A stretch of DNA of 64,000 bases, taken from contig NZ_CP078013.2 of the NCBI RefSeq assembly GCF_024112395.2, forward strand, positions 4,650,001-4,714,000. The letters are read 5' to 3'. The notes beneath the pieces were generated by a model, which saw nothing but the letters and a program-made list of their open reading frames with translations, was not told the origin of the DNA and did not search any database. The stretch's first letter is position 1. Each line of letters begins with the position of its first letter. This stretch comes from Pseudomonas pergaminensis (GTDB taxonomy: Bacteria > Pseudomonadota > Gammaproteobacteria > Pseudomonadales > Pseudomonadaceae). The translations under genes and the position numbers were made by a program. Below, one piece after another: positions 1-8,772 of this stretch.

Positions 1-450
1 CAGGCGCTGGGTGCCGCCCGCGCCCGGCATCAAGCCCAGCTTGACCTCGGGCTGGGCAAAGCGCGCCGATTCGCCAGCCACGATCAGGTCACAATGCATC
101 GCCAGCTCGCAGCCACCGCCCAGGGCAAAACCGTTGACGGCAGCGATCACCGGCTTGGGGCAACGGCTGATGGCTTCCCACAGGTATTCGGTATGGCGGC
201 GGTACATATCAATCGCGCCCGCTGCGGCGAACTCCTTGATATCCGCCCCGGCGACGAAAAACTGTTCGCCACCGGTCAGCACAATGGCGCGTACATCCTG
301 GCGCCGGGACAGCGCACGGAAATGCTCGGCAAGGGCTTCACGCACCTGGGCATTGAGGGCGTTCTTGACCTCGGGCCGAAGGATAAGGACCACGGCCACG
401 CCATTGTCCTGGACGTCGAGGGTCACTACGGGTGGGTTAGCGCTGGTCAC
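1..450 (-). CDS. Enoyl-CoA hydratase/isomerase (crotonase family), N-terminal part
   Basis: Reading leftwards from a GTG at 450, the frame stays open to the window edge (150 codons) and encodes the N-terminal part of a crotonase-fold enzyme, which hydrates 2-enoyl-CoA in fatty or aromatic acid catabolism. The oxyanion-hole motif AGADIK is at residues 67-72 and NGFALGGGCEL at 106-116. Both glutamates used by true hydratases are present (E115 in GGGCE, E135 in QPE), so the protein is probably active. An AGGAG sits 7 bases before the GTG and decides the start. It diverges from the IclR gene at 713 and probably forms one regulon with it and with the acyl-CoA dehydrogenase and permease. The C-terminus lies outside the window and the substrate cannot be told. 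Confidence 0.9.
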   Translation of the reverse strand, partial: MTSANPPVVTLDVQDNGVAVVLILRPEVKNALNAQVREALAEHFRALSRRQDVRAIVLTGGEQFFVAGADIKEFAAAGAIDMYRRHTEYLWEAISRCPKPVIAAVNGFALGGGCELAMHCDLIVAGESARFAQPEVKLGLMPGAGGTQRL

Positions 451-480
451 ATTCACTCCTGCTACAACGTTCTTGTTAGT

Positions 481-518
481 GGAATTGTTATTAGTTTCGC
501 TGTGCGAAATAACATTCC
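481..518. promoter_or_regulatory. Dyad operator, copy 1 (probable IclR-type site)
   Basis: The core TTTCGC-TGT-GCGAAA (495-509) is a perfect inverted repeat. It sits inside a wider dyad whose outer arms are GGAATTGTTATT on the left and AATAACATTCC on the right. It lies 31 bases upstream of the enoyl-CoA hydratase start, in the divergent control region, and the core recurs at 652-674. Binding by the adjacent IclR protein is inferred from position and symmetry. Confidence 0.6.
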
Positions 519-651
519 GTATTTATCGATAATCATAAGTATCGACCCCGCACGTGTAAACGTAAAAACCCTAAGCCTGACTAAAACGATCGATAACTTG
601 CTGTTTTAAAGGCTTTTATCAACGTTAACTATCACAGATTAAAAAGTTGCG

Positions 652-674
652 TAGTTTCGCTGTGCGGAATACTA
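652..674. promoter_or_regulatory. Dyad operator, copy 2
   Basis: This copy repeats the 12 bases TTTCGCTGTGCG of copy 1. The dyad is slightly imperfect (TTTCGC-TGT-GCGGAA) and is flanked by TAGT and ACTA arms. It ends about 40 bases before the IclR start codon, where it would suit autoregulation. Confidence 0.55.
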
Positions 675-712
675 TTTTGTTTTGTTGATTTTATAAAAAT
701 ATGAGGATTAAC

Positions 713-1585
713 ATGCGCCGTCGAAACGCGGACTCGGACACCCCCGGAGCCCCTGCAGGAAACGTCCCTACAGGCAACAACGCCTTCGAGCATTTGTTGA
801 TTGACCCGATGAACAACGATGAGGAGGAAGACAAGGACCGCCAGTTCGTCACCGCCCTGGCCCGTGGCCTGGAACTGCTGCGCTGTTTCACGCCGAGCGA
901 GAGCGTGCTGGGCAACCAGGAACTGGCGCGCAAGACCGGGCTGCCAAAGCCGACGATCACCCGCATGACCCACACGCTGACGCGCCTGGGTTACCTCAAG
1001 CACCTGCCGCAGTCGGGCCGGTACCAGTTGGAGGTGGGCGTGATGGCGTTCGGTTACGCGATGCTGTCGAACCTGTCGATCCGGGCCGTGGCGCATCCGT
1101 TGATGGAGACCATGGCCAGGTACGCCCAGGCTGCCGTCGCGATGGCCACCCGGGACCGCCTCGACGCGGTGTACCTGGACGTGGTCCAGGGCGAAGCGAA
1201 CATGACCATGCGCCGCCAGGTGGGTACGCGGTTGCCGTTGCACTTGAGTTCAGCAGGCCGCGCCTGCCTGGCAGCGATGCCGGAAAACGAGCGGGATTTC
1301 ATTCTCGACCACATCCGCCAGCGTCATCTGGAGGACTGGCCGACGATCCGCAAGGGGCTGGAACGCGCCTTCCGGGACTACACCGATTTCGGCTACTGCA
1401 TGTCGATCGGTGAGTGGCACCGCGATGTCAACGCCATCGCCGTACCGCTGCGACACGCACAACACGGCTTGCTGGCGTTCAACTGTGGCGGACCGAGTTT
1501 CCACCTCTCCCGGGAGAAACTCGAAGACGACATCGGCCCACGCCTCAAGCACATGGTGAACAATATCGAGGCCGCCACCCGCTAG
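713..1585 (+). CDS. IclR-family transcriptional regulator
   Basis: A 290-residue regulator with an N-terminal winged helix (about residues 40-100; the region around RGLELLRCF and KTGLPKPTITRMTHTL is typical) and a C-terminal IclR effector-binding domain. IclR proteins respond to small acids and control catabolic genes. An ATG at 701 is also in frame, but it has no ribosome site, whereas GAGG lies 6 bases before the ATG at 713, so I take 713. The gene diverges from the enoyl-CoA hydratase and reads into the acyl-CoA dehydrogenase and permease genes. Two copies of a symmetric site lie upstream. The acidic stretch near residues 35-45 (NNDEEEDKD) is a linker outside the known domains. Confidence 0.9.
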   Translation: MRRRNADSDTPGAPAGNVPTGNNAFEHLLIDPMNNDEEEDKDRQFVTALARGLELLRCFTPSESVLGNQELARKTGLPKPTITRMTHTLTRLGYLKHLPQSGRYQLEVGVMAFGYAMLSNLSIRAVAHPLMETMARYAQAAVAMATRDRLDAVYLDVVQGEANMTMRRQVGTRLPLHLSSAGRACLAAMPENERDFILDHIRQRHLEDWPTIRKGLERAFRDYTDFGYCMSIGEWHRDVNAIAVPLRHAQHGLLAFNCGGPSFHLSREKLEDDIGPRLKHMVNNIEAATR

Positions 1586-1623
1586 CTGGACAGGTGCATG
1601 GCCTCGGCAGATCGACGATAACA

Positions 1624-1640
1624 GGCCCGCCGAACGGGCC
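1624..1640 (+). other. Small hairpin between iclR-type gene and acyl-CoA dehydrogenase gene
   Basis: GGCCCG-CCGAA-CGGGCC forms a six-pair stem directly before the ribosome site of the dehydrogenase gene. There is no T-run, so it is not a classic terminator. It could damp readthrough or protect the downstream message. Confidence 0.35.
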
Positions 1641-1654
1641 GCTGAGGAATGCAC

Positions 1655-2809
1655 ATGATCCGAGACGCACAAACGCTTCATATCCTGGTGGACGCCATTG
1701 CGCAGTTCGTCGACGAAGCGCTGATCCCACGGGAAAACGAAGTCGCCGAGACCGATGAGATCCCGGCGGATATCGTCAGCCAGTTCCAGGACATGGGCCT
1801 GTTCGGCCTGACCATTCCCGAAGCCTACGGCGGCCTGGGCCTGACCATGGAAGAAGAGGTGACTATTGCCTTTGAACTGGGCCGCACCTCCCCGGCCTTC
1901 CGCTCCTACTTCGGCACCAACAATGGCATCGGCTCCATCGGCATCCTGCTCGACGGCACCGATGCGCAGAAAGAACACTACCTGCCGTTGCTGGCCAGCG
2001 GCGAGCTGCTCAGCTCGTTCTGCCTCACCGAACCGGACTCCGGCTCCGACGCCGCCTCGCTGAAAACCACGGCGGTGCGCGATGGCGATGACTACATCAT
2101 TAACGGCACCAAGCGCTTCATCACCAACGCCCCACACGCCGGGATCTTTACGGTAATGGCGCGCACCAATCCTGGCATCAAGGGTTCGGGTGGGATCAGC
2201 GCTTTTATCGTCGAACGTGAAACGCCCGGCCTGTCGTTGGGCAAGCGCGACCACAAGATGGGCCAGCAAGGCGCCCACACCAGTGACGTGATTTTCGACA
2301 ACGTGCGTGTGCCCGCCAGCCAGTTGATCGGTGGCGTGGAAGGCGTGGGCTTCAAGACCGCCATGAAGGTCCTCGACAAAGGCCGCTTGCACATCGCCGC
2401 CGTCAGCGTGGGCGCAGCCGAACGCATGTTGAGCGACGCGCTGAACTATGCGATCGAACGCAAGCAGTTCGGCCAACCGATTGCCGAGTTCCAACTGATC
2501 CAGGCCATGCTCGCCGACAGCAAGGCTGAAATCTACGCCGCGCGCTGCATGGTGCTCGACGCTGCCCGCCAGCGCGACGAAGGCCGGGACATCGGCACCG
2601 AAGCCTCGTGCTCGAAGATGTTCGCCACCGAGATGTGCGGCCGCGTCGCAGACCGTTGCGTGCAGATCCATGGCGGTGCCGGCTATATCAGCGAGTACGC
2701 CATCGAACGTTTCTACCGGGATGTGCGCCTGTTCCGACTGTACGAAGGCACGACGCAGATCCAGCAACTGGTGATTGCCCGCAACATGATTCGCGCGGCG
2801 CAACGCTAA
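1655..2809 (+). CDS. Acyl-CoA dehydrogenase
   Basis: A 384-residue FAD-dependent acyl-CoA dehydrogenase, full length for the short/medium-chain type, which introduces the 2,3-double bond that the neighbouring hydratase would then hydrate. Signature stretches include CLTEPDSGSDAAS (FAD/substrate binding), RKQFGQPIAEFQ in the C-terminal helical domain, and LYEGTTQIQ near the end. The glutamate of that last motif (E364) is at the position of the catalytic base in this class. The first in-frame ATG (1649) is one base after the GAGGA, which is too close; the ATG at 1655 has seven-base spacing and is preferred. The gene follows the IclR gene by 69 bases and precedes the MFS permease, so the three are probably co-transcribed. 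Confidence 0.92.
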   Translation: MIRDAQTLHILVDAIAQFVDEALIPRENEVAETDEIPADIVSQFQDMGLFGLTIPEAYGGLGLTMEEEVTIAFELGRTSPAFRSYFGTNNGIGSIGILLDGTDAQKEHYLPLLASGELLSSFCLTEPDSGSDAASLKTTAVRDGDDYIINGTKRFITNAPHAGIFTVMARTNPGIKGSGGISAFIVERETPGLSLGKRDHKMGQQGAHTSDVIFDNVRVPASQLIGGVEGVGFKTAMKVLDKGRLHIAAVSVGAAERMLSDALNYAIERKQFGQPIAEFQLIQAMLADSKAEIYAARCMVLDAARQRDEGRDIGTEASCSKMFATEMCGRVADRCVQIHGGAGYISEYAIERFYRDVRLFRLYEGTTQIQQLVIARNMIRAAQR

Positions 2810-2863
2810 GCCTCACCGCACCACCATACCCAATGCCCTAACAACTACAAGCAAGGTATCGTT

Positions 2864-4138
2864 ATGGAAGTCGCCGCATCGGCGGGCGCGTTGTCGCCTG
2901 CACAAAGCAAACTGTGGATCATCGTTTTTATCTTCTGCTTCCTTGGCCTGTTGATCGATGGCGCAGACCTGATGCTGCTGTCCTACAGCCTCAGCAGCCT
3001 CAAGGTCGAATTCGGCCTGACCAGCGTCGAGGCCGGCAGCCTCGGCAGTTTCACCCTGGCCGGCATGGCCATCGGCGGCATCTACGGTGGCTGGGCCTGC
3101 GACCGCTTTGGCCGGGTGAAGACCGTGGTGTGGAGCATCGTGCTGTTCTCCGTGGGCACGGCGATCCTGGGCATGACCCACAGCTATTGGCAGTTCGCGA
3201 GTACGCGGTTTTTCGCCTCCCTCGGCCTGGGCGCGCTGTATGTGGCGTGCAATACGCTGATGGCGGAATACGTGCCGACCCGCTACCGCACCACCGTGCT
3301 CGGCACCCTGCAGGCGGGTTGGTCGGTGGGTTACATCGTCGCCACCCTGCTGGCCGGCTGGATCCTTCCCGAGCACGGCTGGCGCTGGCTTTTCTACGTG
3401 GCAATCATCCCGGTGATCCTCGCCGTGCTGATGCAACGCCTGGTCCCCGAGCCCCAGGCCTGGCTGACCGCACGGGCCGAGCGAGCACGGGAGAAAGCCA
3501 CTGGTAGCCAGCAGGCCCTGAAGAAAAAGCCCGACGGCATGTTCAAATTGATCTTCAGCGACCCGAAGGCCAGCCGCATGTTTCTGCTCTGGGCCCTTAC
3601 CGCAGGCTTCCTGCAGTTCGGCTACTACGGCGTGAACAATTGGATGCCGTCCTACCTGGAAGGCGAGTTGGGGATGAACTTCAAGTCAATGACCAGCTAC
3701 ATGGTCGGCACCTATGCGGCGATGATCTTTGGCAAGATCCTCGCGGGGCTGGCGGCGGATCGCCTGGGACGTCGCGCCGTGTTTGCATTTGGCGCCCTGG
3801 GCACGGCAGTCTTCCTTCCAGTAATCGTATTGTTCCAAAGCCCCGAAAACATCTTGTGGATGCTGGTGGTGTTCGGCTTCCTGTACGGGATTCCCTATGG
3901 CGTCAATGCCACGTACATGACCGAAAGCTTCGAAGCGAAGTTTCGCGGCTCTGCAGTGGGCGGCGCCTATAACATCGGGCGCATTGGTGCGGCAGTGGCA
4001 CCGGCGGCCATCGGTTTCCTGGCGTCCCATGGCTCGATCGGCATGGGCTTCCTGGTGATGGGCGGCGCGTATTTTATCTGCGGTGTGATCCCCGCGTTGT
4101 TTATTCGCGATAAGCAGTTTGATCCGCAAAAACAGTAA
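2864..4138 (+). CDS. MFS permease, aromatic acid:H+ symporter (AAHS) type
   Basis: A 424-residue, 12-helix major facilitator protein. The first helix carries the DGADLMLLS motif; this acidic DG-x-D pattern marks the aromatic acid/H+ symport family (PcaK, BenK and relatives). The loop between helices 2 and 3 has GGWACDRFGRVK, the MFS motif A, and a second copy (AADRLGRRA) opens the C-terminal half. It closes the acyl-CoA catabolic cluster, which suggests it imports the acid whose CoA ester is degraded by the dehydrogenase and hydratase. The substrate is not deducible. A strong inverted repeat follows 40 bases after the stop. Confidence 0.88.
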   Translation: MEVAASAGALSPAQSKLWIIVFIFCFLGLLIDGADLMLLSYSLSSLKVEFGLTSVEAGSLGSFTLAGMAIGGIYGGWACDRFGRVKTVVWSIVLFSVGTAILGMTHSYWQFASTRFFASLGLGALYVACNTLMAEYVPTRYRTTVLGTLQAGWSVGYIVATLLAGWILPEHGWRWLFYVAIIPVILAVLMQRLVPEPQAWLTARAERAREKATGSQQALKKKPDGMFKLIFSDPKASRMFLLWALTAGFLQFGYYGVNNWMPSYLEGELGMNFKSMTSYMVGTYAAMIFGKILAGLAADRLGRRAVFAFGALGTAVFLPVIVLFQSPENILWMLVVFGFLYGIPYGVNATYMTESFEAKFRGSAVGGAYNIGRIGAAVAPAAIGFLASHGSIGMGFLVMGGAYFICGVIPALFIRDKQFDPQKQ

Positions 4139-4178
4139 GCCCTGCCTTCAGTTGCCAAATAACTGGCGTCATCATTCG

Positions 4179-4208
4179 GCGACTGTTTTTAGCGATAAAA
4201 ACAGTCGC
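4179..4208 (+). terminator. Probable transcription terminator after the MFS gene
   Basis: A perfect 12-base inverted repeat (GCGACTGTTTTT, loop AGCGAT, AAAAACAGTCGC) lies 40 bases past the permease stop, followed by TTGATTTAT. The upper stem is A/T-rich and the downstream T-run is imperfect, so termination is probable but not certain. Confidence 0.55.
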
Positions 4209-4308
4209 TTGATTTATAAGCCATTTAATTAGATTGAACCTATTTGGCATGAATCTCGCTCTAACCTCACCCAAGCAGGTTAAGCGATGACAAGACGTGC
4301 GGCAGTAC

Positions 4309-4328
4309 CCAGGGGTTATAACCCTTGG
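4309..4328. promoter_or_regulatory. 20-base near-perfect palindrome upstream of a GGDEF gene
   Basis: CCAGGGGTTATAACCCTTGG matches its own reverse complement at 18 of 20 positions. It lies about 120 bases before the diguanylate cyclase start and overlaps a possible -35 (TTGGCA at 4325). It looks like an operator for an unidentified regulator. Confidence 0.45.
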
Positions 4329-4445
4329 CAAAGCGGTCTAAACTGTTACCTATGTTTTACGGAACTGAAGGAACAGTAAGACGCTTGGCACTCGCCACTC
4401 TCATCGAGCCTGTAAGACAGCTATGTGCTTTGAGGCCGATCGCTT

Positions 4446-5372
4446 ATGAAAACACCTACCCAGACCAACGCAATTGACTTTGACACCGCCAAATTGCAAC
4501 GCCTGGGATTTGGTCAACCATCCCTCCTTCCACGCCGCCCCACGACCCTTGCGCAACTTCGCCAGCAGCTGAGCCAGCAATTGCAGACCAGCCTGGAACC
4601 GGAGCGCATCCTCGGCGTGTTCTTCCGCGAGATCCAACGCCTGGTACCGCTGGACGCCCTGCAGTACCGCCATCAAGCCAGCGACTTGCGCCTGGAGTTC
4701 GGCCATCGCGGCCACCATTCGGTGAGCTACTGCCTGAGCCATGAGGGCGAGCACCTCGGCGAGCTGATCTTTCGGCGCAACCAGCGTCTGGTGGAAGAAG
4801 AACTCGGCCAGCTCGAATCCCTGCTGTCCACCCTGCTCTACCCGATGCGCAACGCCTTGCTTTATCGCGCCGCCACCCGCAGCGCGCTGCGCGACCCGCT
4901 GACCGAGACCGGCAACCGCATCGCCATGGACCAGACCCTGCAACGGGAAATCGACATGGCGCGTCGGCACCTGAACCCGCTGTCGTTGCTGATGCTGGAC
5001 ATCGACCACTTCAAGACCATCAACGACACCCACGGTCATGCCGCTGGCGATAACGTACTGCGCGCCGTCGCCGGGGCGATCAAGGGCCAGTTGCGGAACG
5101 TGGACATGGTGTTTCGGTTTGGCGGGGAAGAGTTTCTGATCCTGCTGTCCAACACCGGCCGTGACGCGGCGGCGATGGTCGGTGAACGCCTGCGCCAGGC
5201 GGCACAGAACCAGGAATACTGGGCGGACGGGACACGGATCGAATTGACGGTCAGCCTGGGTTGCTCGACCCTACTGGCCGCCGAGTCTGGCGAAAGCCTG
5301 CTGCGCCGGGCCGACAGTGCGTTGTACGTGGCCAAGCGCGAAGGCCGCAACCGCCTGGCAATGGCGGGGTAA
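4446..5372 (+). CDS. Diguanylate cyclase (GGDEF domain, soluble)
   Basis: A 308-residue protein with a C-terminal GGDEF domain (about 145-305) that makes cyclic di-GMP from two GTP. The active-site motif is GGEEF at 226-230, a variant seen in active cyclases, and the product-inhibition RxxD site is RNVD at 217-220, exactly five residues before it. The N-terminal 140 residues have no membrane segment or signal peptide and no domain I can name; they probably form a cytoplasmic sensor. A TGAGG lies about 11 bases before the ATG. A palindrome upstream may control it. The next gene is convergent. Confidence 0.9.
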   Translation: MKTPTQTNAIDFDTAKLQRLGFGQPSLLPRRPTTLAQLRQQLSQQLQTSLEPERILGVFFREIQRLVPLDALQYRHQASDLRLEFGHRGHHSVSYCLSHEGEHLGELIFRRNQRLVEEELGQLESLLSTLLYPMRNALLYRAATRSALRDPLTETGNRIAMDQTLQREIDMARRHLNPLSLLMLDIDHFKTINDTHGHAAGDNVLRAVAGAIKGQLRNVDMVFRFGGEEFLILLSNTGRDAAAMVGERLRQAAQNQEYWADGTRIELTVSLGCSTLLAAESGESLLRRADSALYVAKREGRNRLAMAG

Positions 5373-5391
5373 CCCCCGCCATTGAATGACG

Positions 5392-6192
5392 TCAGGCTTC
5401 GCTGGCGACCCGCGCCTGGCGTTCACGCAGAACGGCTGGGGATTTTTCTTTCTCCAGGCGCATGCAGCTTTCCAGGAACAGGTACATGTAGTCGTAGCTC
5501 TTGCACACGGCCTGGCGCAGCTCTACCTGCAATTCCTTGCTTGGGTTCATCCCGGCCAGGGTGCAGATGATCTCCAGTGCTTCCCACGGATGGGCGTCGT
5601 CGTACTGCGCGTGCATCTTCAGCCATTTCATTGCACGCTTGCGCTCTTCCTCGGGGAAGGCGGCCGCGTAGACACCGGTGGAGCACACCACCGCAGACCA
5701 CTCCCCCGTCGCCCCCTCGATCGCGTAGTTGGTCGCGGCAATGGCCACGATCAGCGAATCGGCGGAGCTGGTGTGCCAGCACCAGTGGCTCAGCGCATGC
5801 AACTCCGGCGGCACGTTCTGAGCCTGCAACTCCTCCAGGCTCACACCGTGGGCACGGGCCCAATGCACCCAATAGTCGGCGTGGTTGAGTTCCACGCGAA
5901 TATTGCGCATCAGCCAGCGGCGCGCCATGTCCTCCCCAGGATGGCGGGCGAATTTGGTCTTGGTGAGGTTCTGTGCCATGTACAAGGCAAACTGTTCCAC
6001 CACTGGCCAGCCACCGATCAGGTAGTGACGCATGGTCTTGGCGCTGAGCGCGTTATCGCGCATGCGCTGGTACAGTTCGTGTTCGACAACGCGGCGCTTG
6101 CTCTCGCTACAGTCCAGGATCAGTTTTTGAGCCCAGGCGGGGTAACTCGAGGCTTCCATAAGCGGGCCGGTTCTGATGAATGTGTCGATCAC
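5392..6192 (-). CDS. TenA/PqqC-like heme-oxygenase-fold protein
   Basis: A 266-residue all-helical protein of the TenA/PqqC superfamily (heme-oxygenase fold), often annotated as a TenA-family regulator or iron-containing redox enzyme. Acidic and histidine clusters (ELNHADYW, YAIEGATGEW, HAQYDDAHPWEA) are placed like the metal ligands of diiron members such as CADD-type p-aminobenzoate synthases; that assignment is by eye. The start is a GTG with AGGAG eight bases upstream. It stands alone on the minus strand between two cyclic di-GMP genes, and its 3' end faces the diguanylate cyclase 19 bases away. The reaction is unknown; a regulatory role is only a database label. Confidence 0.75.
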   Translation of the reverse strand: MIDTFIRTGPLMEASSYPAWAQKLILDCSESKRRVVEHELYQRMRDNALSAKTMRHYLIGGWPVVEQFALYMAQNLTKTKFARHPGEDMARRWLMRNIRVELNHADYWVHWARAHGVSLEELQAQNVPPELHALSHWCWHTSSADSLIVAIAATNYAIEGATGEWSAVVCSTGVYAAAFPEEERKRAMKWLKMHAQYDDAHPWEALEIICTLAGMNPSKELQVELRQAVCKSYDYMYLFLESCMRLEKEKSPAVLRERQARVASEA

Positions 6193-6238
6193 TGTTAAGG
6201 CTCCTTTTTAAGTGTGATTGTACAGACCAGCAAATGTT

Positions 6239-8701
6239 TCAGCGGAATGTGCCGGGCGCCTTGAATAACAGAGGCTGCGGCCGCACAGGTCGACACTGCA
6301 AGCTATCAAAGGTAAACAATTGCGGTCGTTCAATCAGGTAGCCCTGAGCGTAATCCACACCAATCTCGAGTAACGCCTGTTCGATTTGCGGTGTCTCAAC
6401 AAACTCTGCAATTGTGCGCTTACCCATGACATGGCCGATGTGGTTGATCACTTCGACCATCGCGCGGTTAATCGGGTCGTCCAGCATATCCTTTACGAAA
6501 CTTCCATCGATCTTCAGGAAGTCTACAGGTAAATGTTTGAGATAGGCGAATGAGGACATTCCGGCACAGAAGTCATCCAGGGAGAAATGACACCCTAAGG
6601 CTTTGAGTTCATTAATAAAGCGGATCGCACTGCCCAAGTTTGCAATCGCACTGGTTTCAGTAATTTCAAAACAAATCATTCCCGGCGGAATATTGTATGT
6701 ATGAAACTTCTCACGCAAAAACCCAAGGAAGTCATCATCGCCAATGGTGATGCCTGACAGATTGATCGCACACATAGCCATGGGGCGCTCCGGACGCTCC
6801 AGTATGCAACGGGCGATGATCCTGAACACGTTCTCCACCACCCAACGGTCCAGGGATGTCATCAACCCGTAACGCTCGGCGGCCGGGATGAAGCTGTCGG
6901 GCAGGATCATCCGCCCGGCCTCGTCATGCAGGCGCAGCAGAATCTCGATATGCCCATCGCCGCCGTCGGTGTGGCCCAGCGGTGAGATCTCCTGGGCGTA
7001 CAGGCAGAACCGGTTCTCTTCCAGCGCCATGTGCAAGCGCTGCACCCAGGCCATTTCGCCAAAGCGCAGCGACAGTTCAGAATCGTCGGCGTGGTACACC
7101 TGCACACGGTTGCGGCCTTTTTCCTTGGCCATGTAGCACGCCATGTCGGCGGCGCGCAGTGAGGTTTCCAGGGTGGTCGGGGTGTTCCCGAGGTGCACCA
7201 GGCCGATGCTGACGGTGGTCATGAATGGCCGGCCCTTCCAGACGAAGTGCAGGCTTTGCACAGTATGGCGCAGGCTCTCGGCGATTTTTTCCGCCACCGC
7301 CGGCGGGCAGTTCTCCAGCAGGATCCCGAACTCATCGCCGCCCAGGCGCGCCAGGGTGTCGCCCTCGCGCAGGTCCGACTGCAGCAGCGCGCAGATATGC
7401 CGCAGCAACTCGTCACCCGCCGCATGGCCACAGGTGTCGTTGACCAGCTTGAACTGGTCCAGGTCGAGGAACATCAAGGCATGGCGCCCGCCGTTTTGCT
7501 GAGTGGAAGGATGCAGCACCTGCTCCAGGCGGAACTCGAACTCGCGGCGGTTGGCCAGGCCGGTCAGGGCGTCGTGGGTCGCCTGCCAGGACAGGTTGGC
7601 GATGTATTGACGCTCCTGGGTCATGTCATGCAACACCAGCACCGCCCCCGTGATTTTGCCGGCACTGCGGATCGGCGCGCCCACCAGGGTCACCGACACC
7701 GTGCTGCCATCCAGGCGCTGGATGGTTTTGGAGTGTTCGCTGCCCCCGCTGAGCTGGCCCTTGACGATATGCTCGATCAAGGTAAAGCCGTCAGGCTGGG
7801 CATTGTCATCCAGCAACTTGAACAGCGCCGCCAGCGGCAGCCCCTGGGCCTGGGCCGAATTCCAGTGGGTCAGCGCCTCGGCTGCCGGGTTCATATAGGT
7901 GATGGCGCCGTCGACGTCGGTGGTGATCACCCCGTCGCCAATTGACTCCAGGGTGATCTGCGCCCGCTCCTTCTCTTGCTGCAGTGCGTCGGCAAACGCG
8001 TGGCGCTGGGTCAGCAGCTTATGGGTACGCAACAACGCCAGCACGATCAGGCCCAGGGCCGTCGCCAGGTTAGTGATCAACAGCAGCCGCAGGATCATCC
8101 GCGAGCCTTCGCCCAAGGCATCGCTGAAGGCCTTGGCCGCTGGCGTCACACCTTCGTTGATGGCGATGATGTGCGCCTTCCATTGCCGCACATCGTTGGC
8201 ACTGACCTGGTCACGGGTGATTGCACCGTGCATCTCCCGCGCCAGGTCATCGAGTTGCACCAGGTAGCCATCGCCCACGGTCCATAGCTCGATGGCTTTT
8301 TCCAGATAGCTGAAATGGCGAAAGTTGAGGTACAACCAGATCAGGCTGGAGACGTCATCCGGGTGGTTGCCGCCCTTGAGAATCCCCAGGCGTGCAGCGC
8401 TCAGGTCGGGGGTGGAGCGGTCCAGGGCGATGCGCAGCTCATGCCCGCCCTGGGGCACGGCGATGGCCTGCTGGTATTTGAGGTAAGTGGCTTCGTCGCG
8501 GTTGTCGGCGTAGAGGGTCAGATAGTAGATGGCGTCCTTCTGGCCCTTGGACCACAGGCTTTCGCCAGCCACGTAACCACGCACCGCCGAGAGCACATAA
8601 AGACTGACGCAGCCTAACAATGCCTGGAACAGTACGACGGCGATAAAGGGCCAGACAATGCCCAACAGCCTTGGCGTTCCGAGAGTCCGCTTTTGCTTCA
8701 T
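6239..8701 (-). CDS. Membrane PAS-GGDEF-EAL cyclic di-GMP signalling protein
   Basis: An 820-residue protein. Order: a transmembrane helix near 14-36, a periplasmic sensor region (about 40-200), a second helix near 205-228, a coiled segment, a PAS domain (about 243-360, opening with ITLESIGDGVITTD), a GGDEF domain with GGDEF at 454-458 and inhibitory site REGD at 445-448, and a C-terminal EAL domain. The EAL signature reads EIL (586-588). The other phosphodiesterase residues are there: INLSG, EITET, DDF, KIDG and EFVET. Both activities are therefore plausible, one perhaps gated by the sensor. The ribosome site AAGGGA is five bases before the ATG. Monocistronic by position. Confidence 0.9.
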   Translation of the reverse strand: MKQKRTLGTPRLLGIVWPFIAVVLFQALLGCVSLYVLSAVRGYVAGESLWSKGQKDAIYYLTLYADNRDEATYLKYQQAIAVPQGGHELRIALDRSTPDLSAARLGILKGGNHPDDVSSLIWLYLNFRHFSYLEKAIELWTVGDGYLVQLDDLAREMHGAITRDQVSANDVRQWKAHIIAINEGVTPAAKAFSDALGEGSRMILRLLLITNLATALGLIVLALLRTHKLLTQRHAFADALQQEKERAQITLESIGDGVITTDVDGAITYMNPAAEALTHWNSAQAQGLPLAALFKLLDDNAQPDGFTLIEHIVKGQLSGGSEHSKTIQRLDGSTVSVTLVGAPIRSAGKITGAVLVLHDMTQERQYIANLSWQATHDALTGLANRREFEFRLEQVLHPSTQQNGGRHALMFLDLDQFKLVNDTCGHAAGDELLRHICALLQSDLREGDTLARLGGDEFGILLENCPPAVAEKIAESLRHTVQSLHFVWKGRPFMTTVSIGLVHLGNTPTTLETSLRAADMACYMAKEKGRNRVQVYHADDSELSLRFGEMAWVQRLHMALEENRFCLYAQEISPLGHTDGGDGHIEILLRLHDEAGRMILPDSFIPAAERYGLMTSLDRWVVENVFRIIARCILERPERPMAMCAINLSGITIGDDDFLGFLREKFHTYNIPPGMICFEITETSAIANLGSAIRFINELKALGCHFSLDDFCAGMSSFAYLKHLPVDFLKIDGSFVKDMLDDPINRAMVEVINHIGHVMGKRTIAEFVETPQIEQALLEIGVDYAQGYLIERPQLFTFDSLQCRPVRPQPLLFKAPGTFR

Positions 8702-8772
8702 GAAGTCCCTTGCACATGCACTGCTGGATACGCACGCGAAAATCCGCTTCCGATAGCTCAGCCTAGGCTAAA

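Larger units (their letters stand above)
4139..4445. other. Intergenic region between permease and diguanylate cyclase genes
   Basis: These 307 bases hold the hairpin at 4179-4208 and the 20-base near-palindrome at 4309-4328. Downstream of the palindrome is TTGGCA (4325-4330), a possible -35, but I see no convincing -10 at normal spacing. No small ORF is credible. Confidence 0.5.

Noticed and set aside
1250..2803. 517-residue minus-strand ORF
   Set aside because: Antisense to the IclR and acyl-CoA dehydrogenase genes, both of which have full family motifs.
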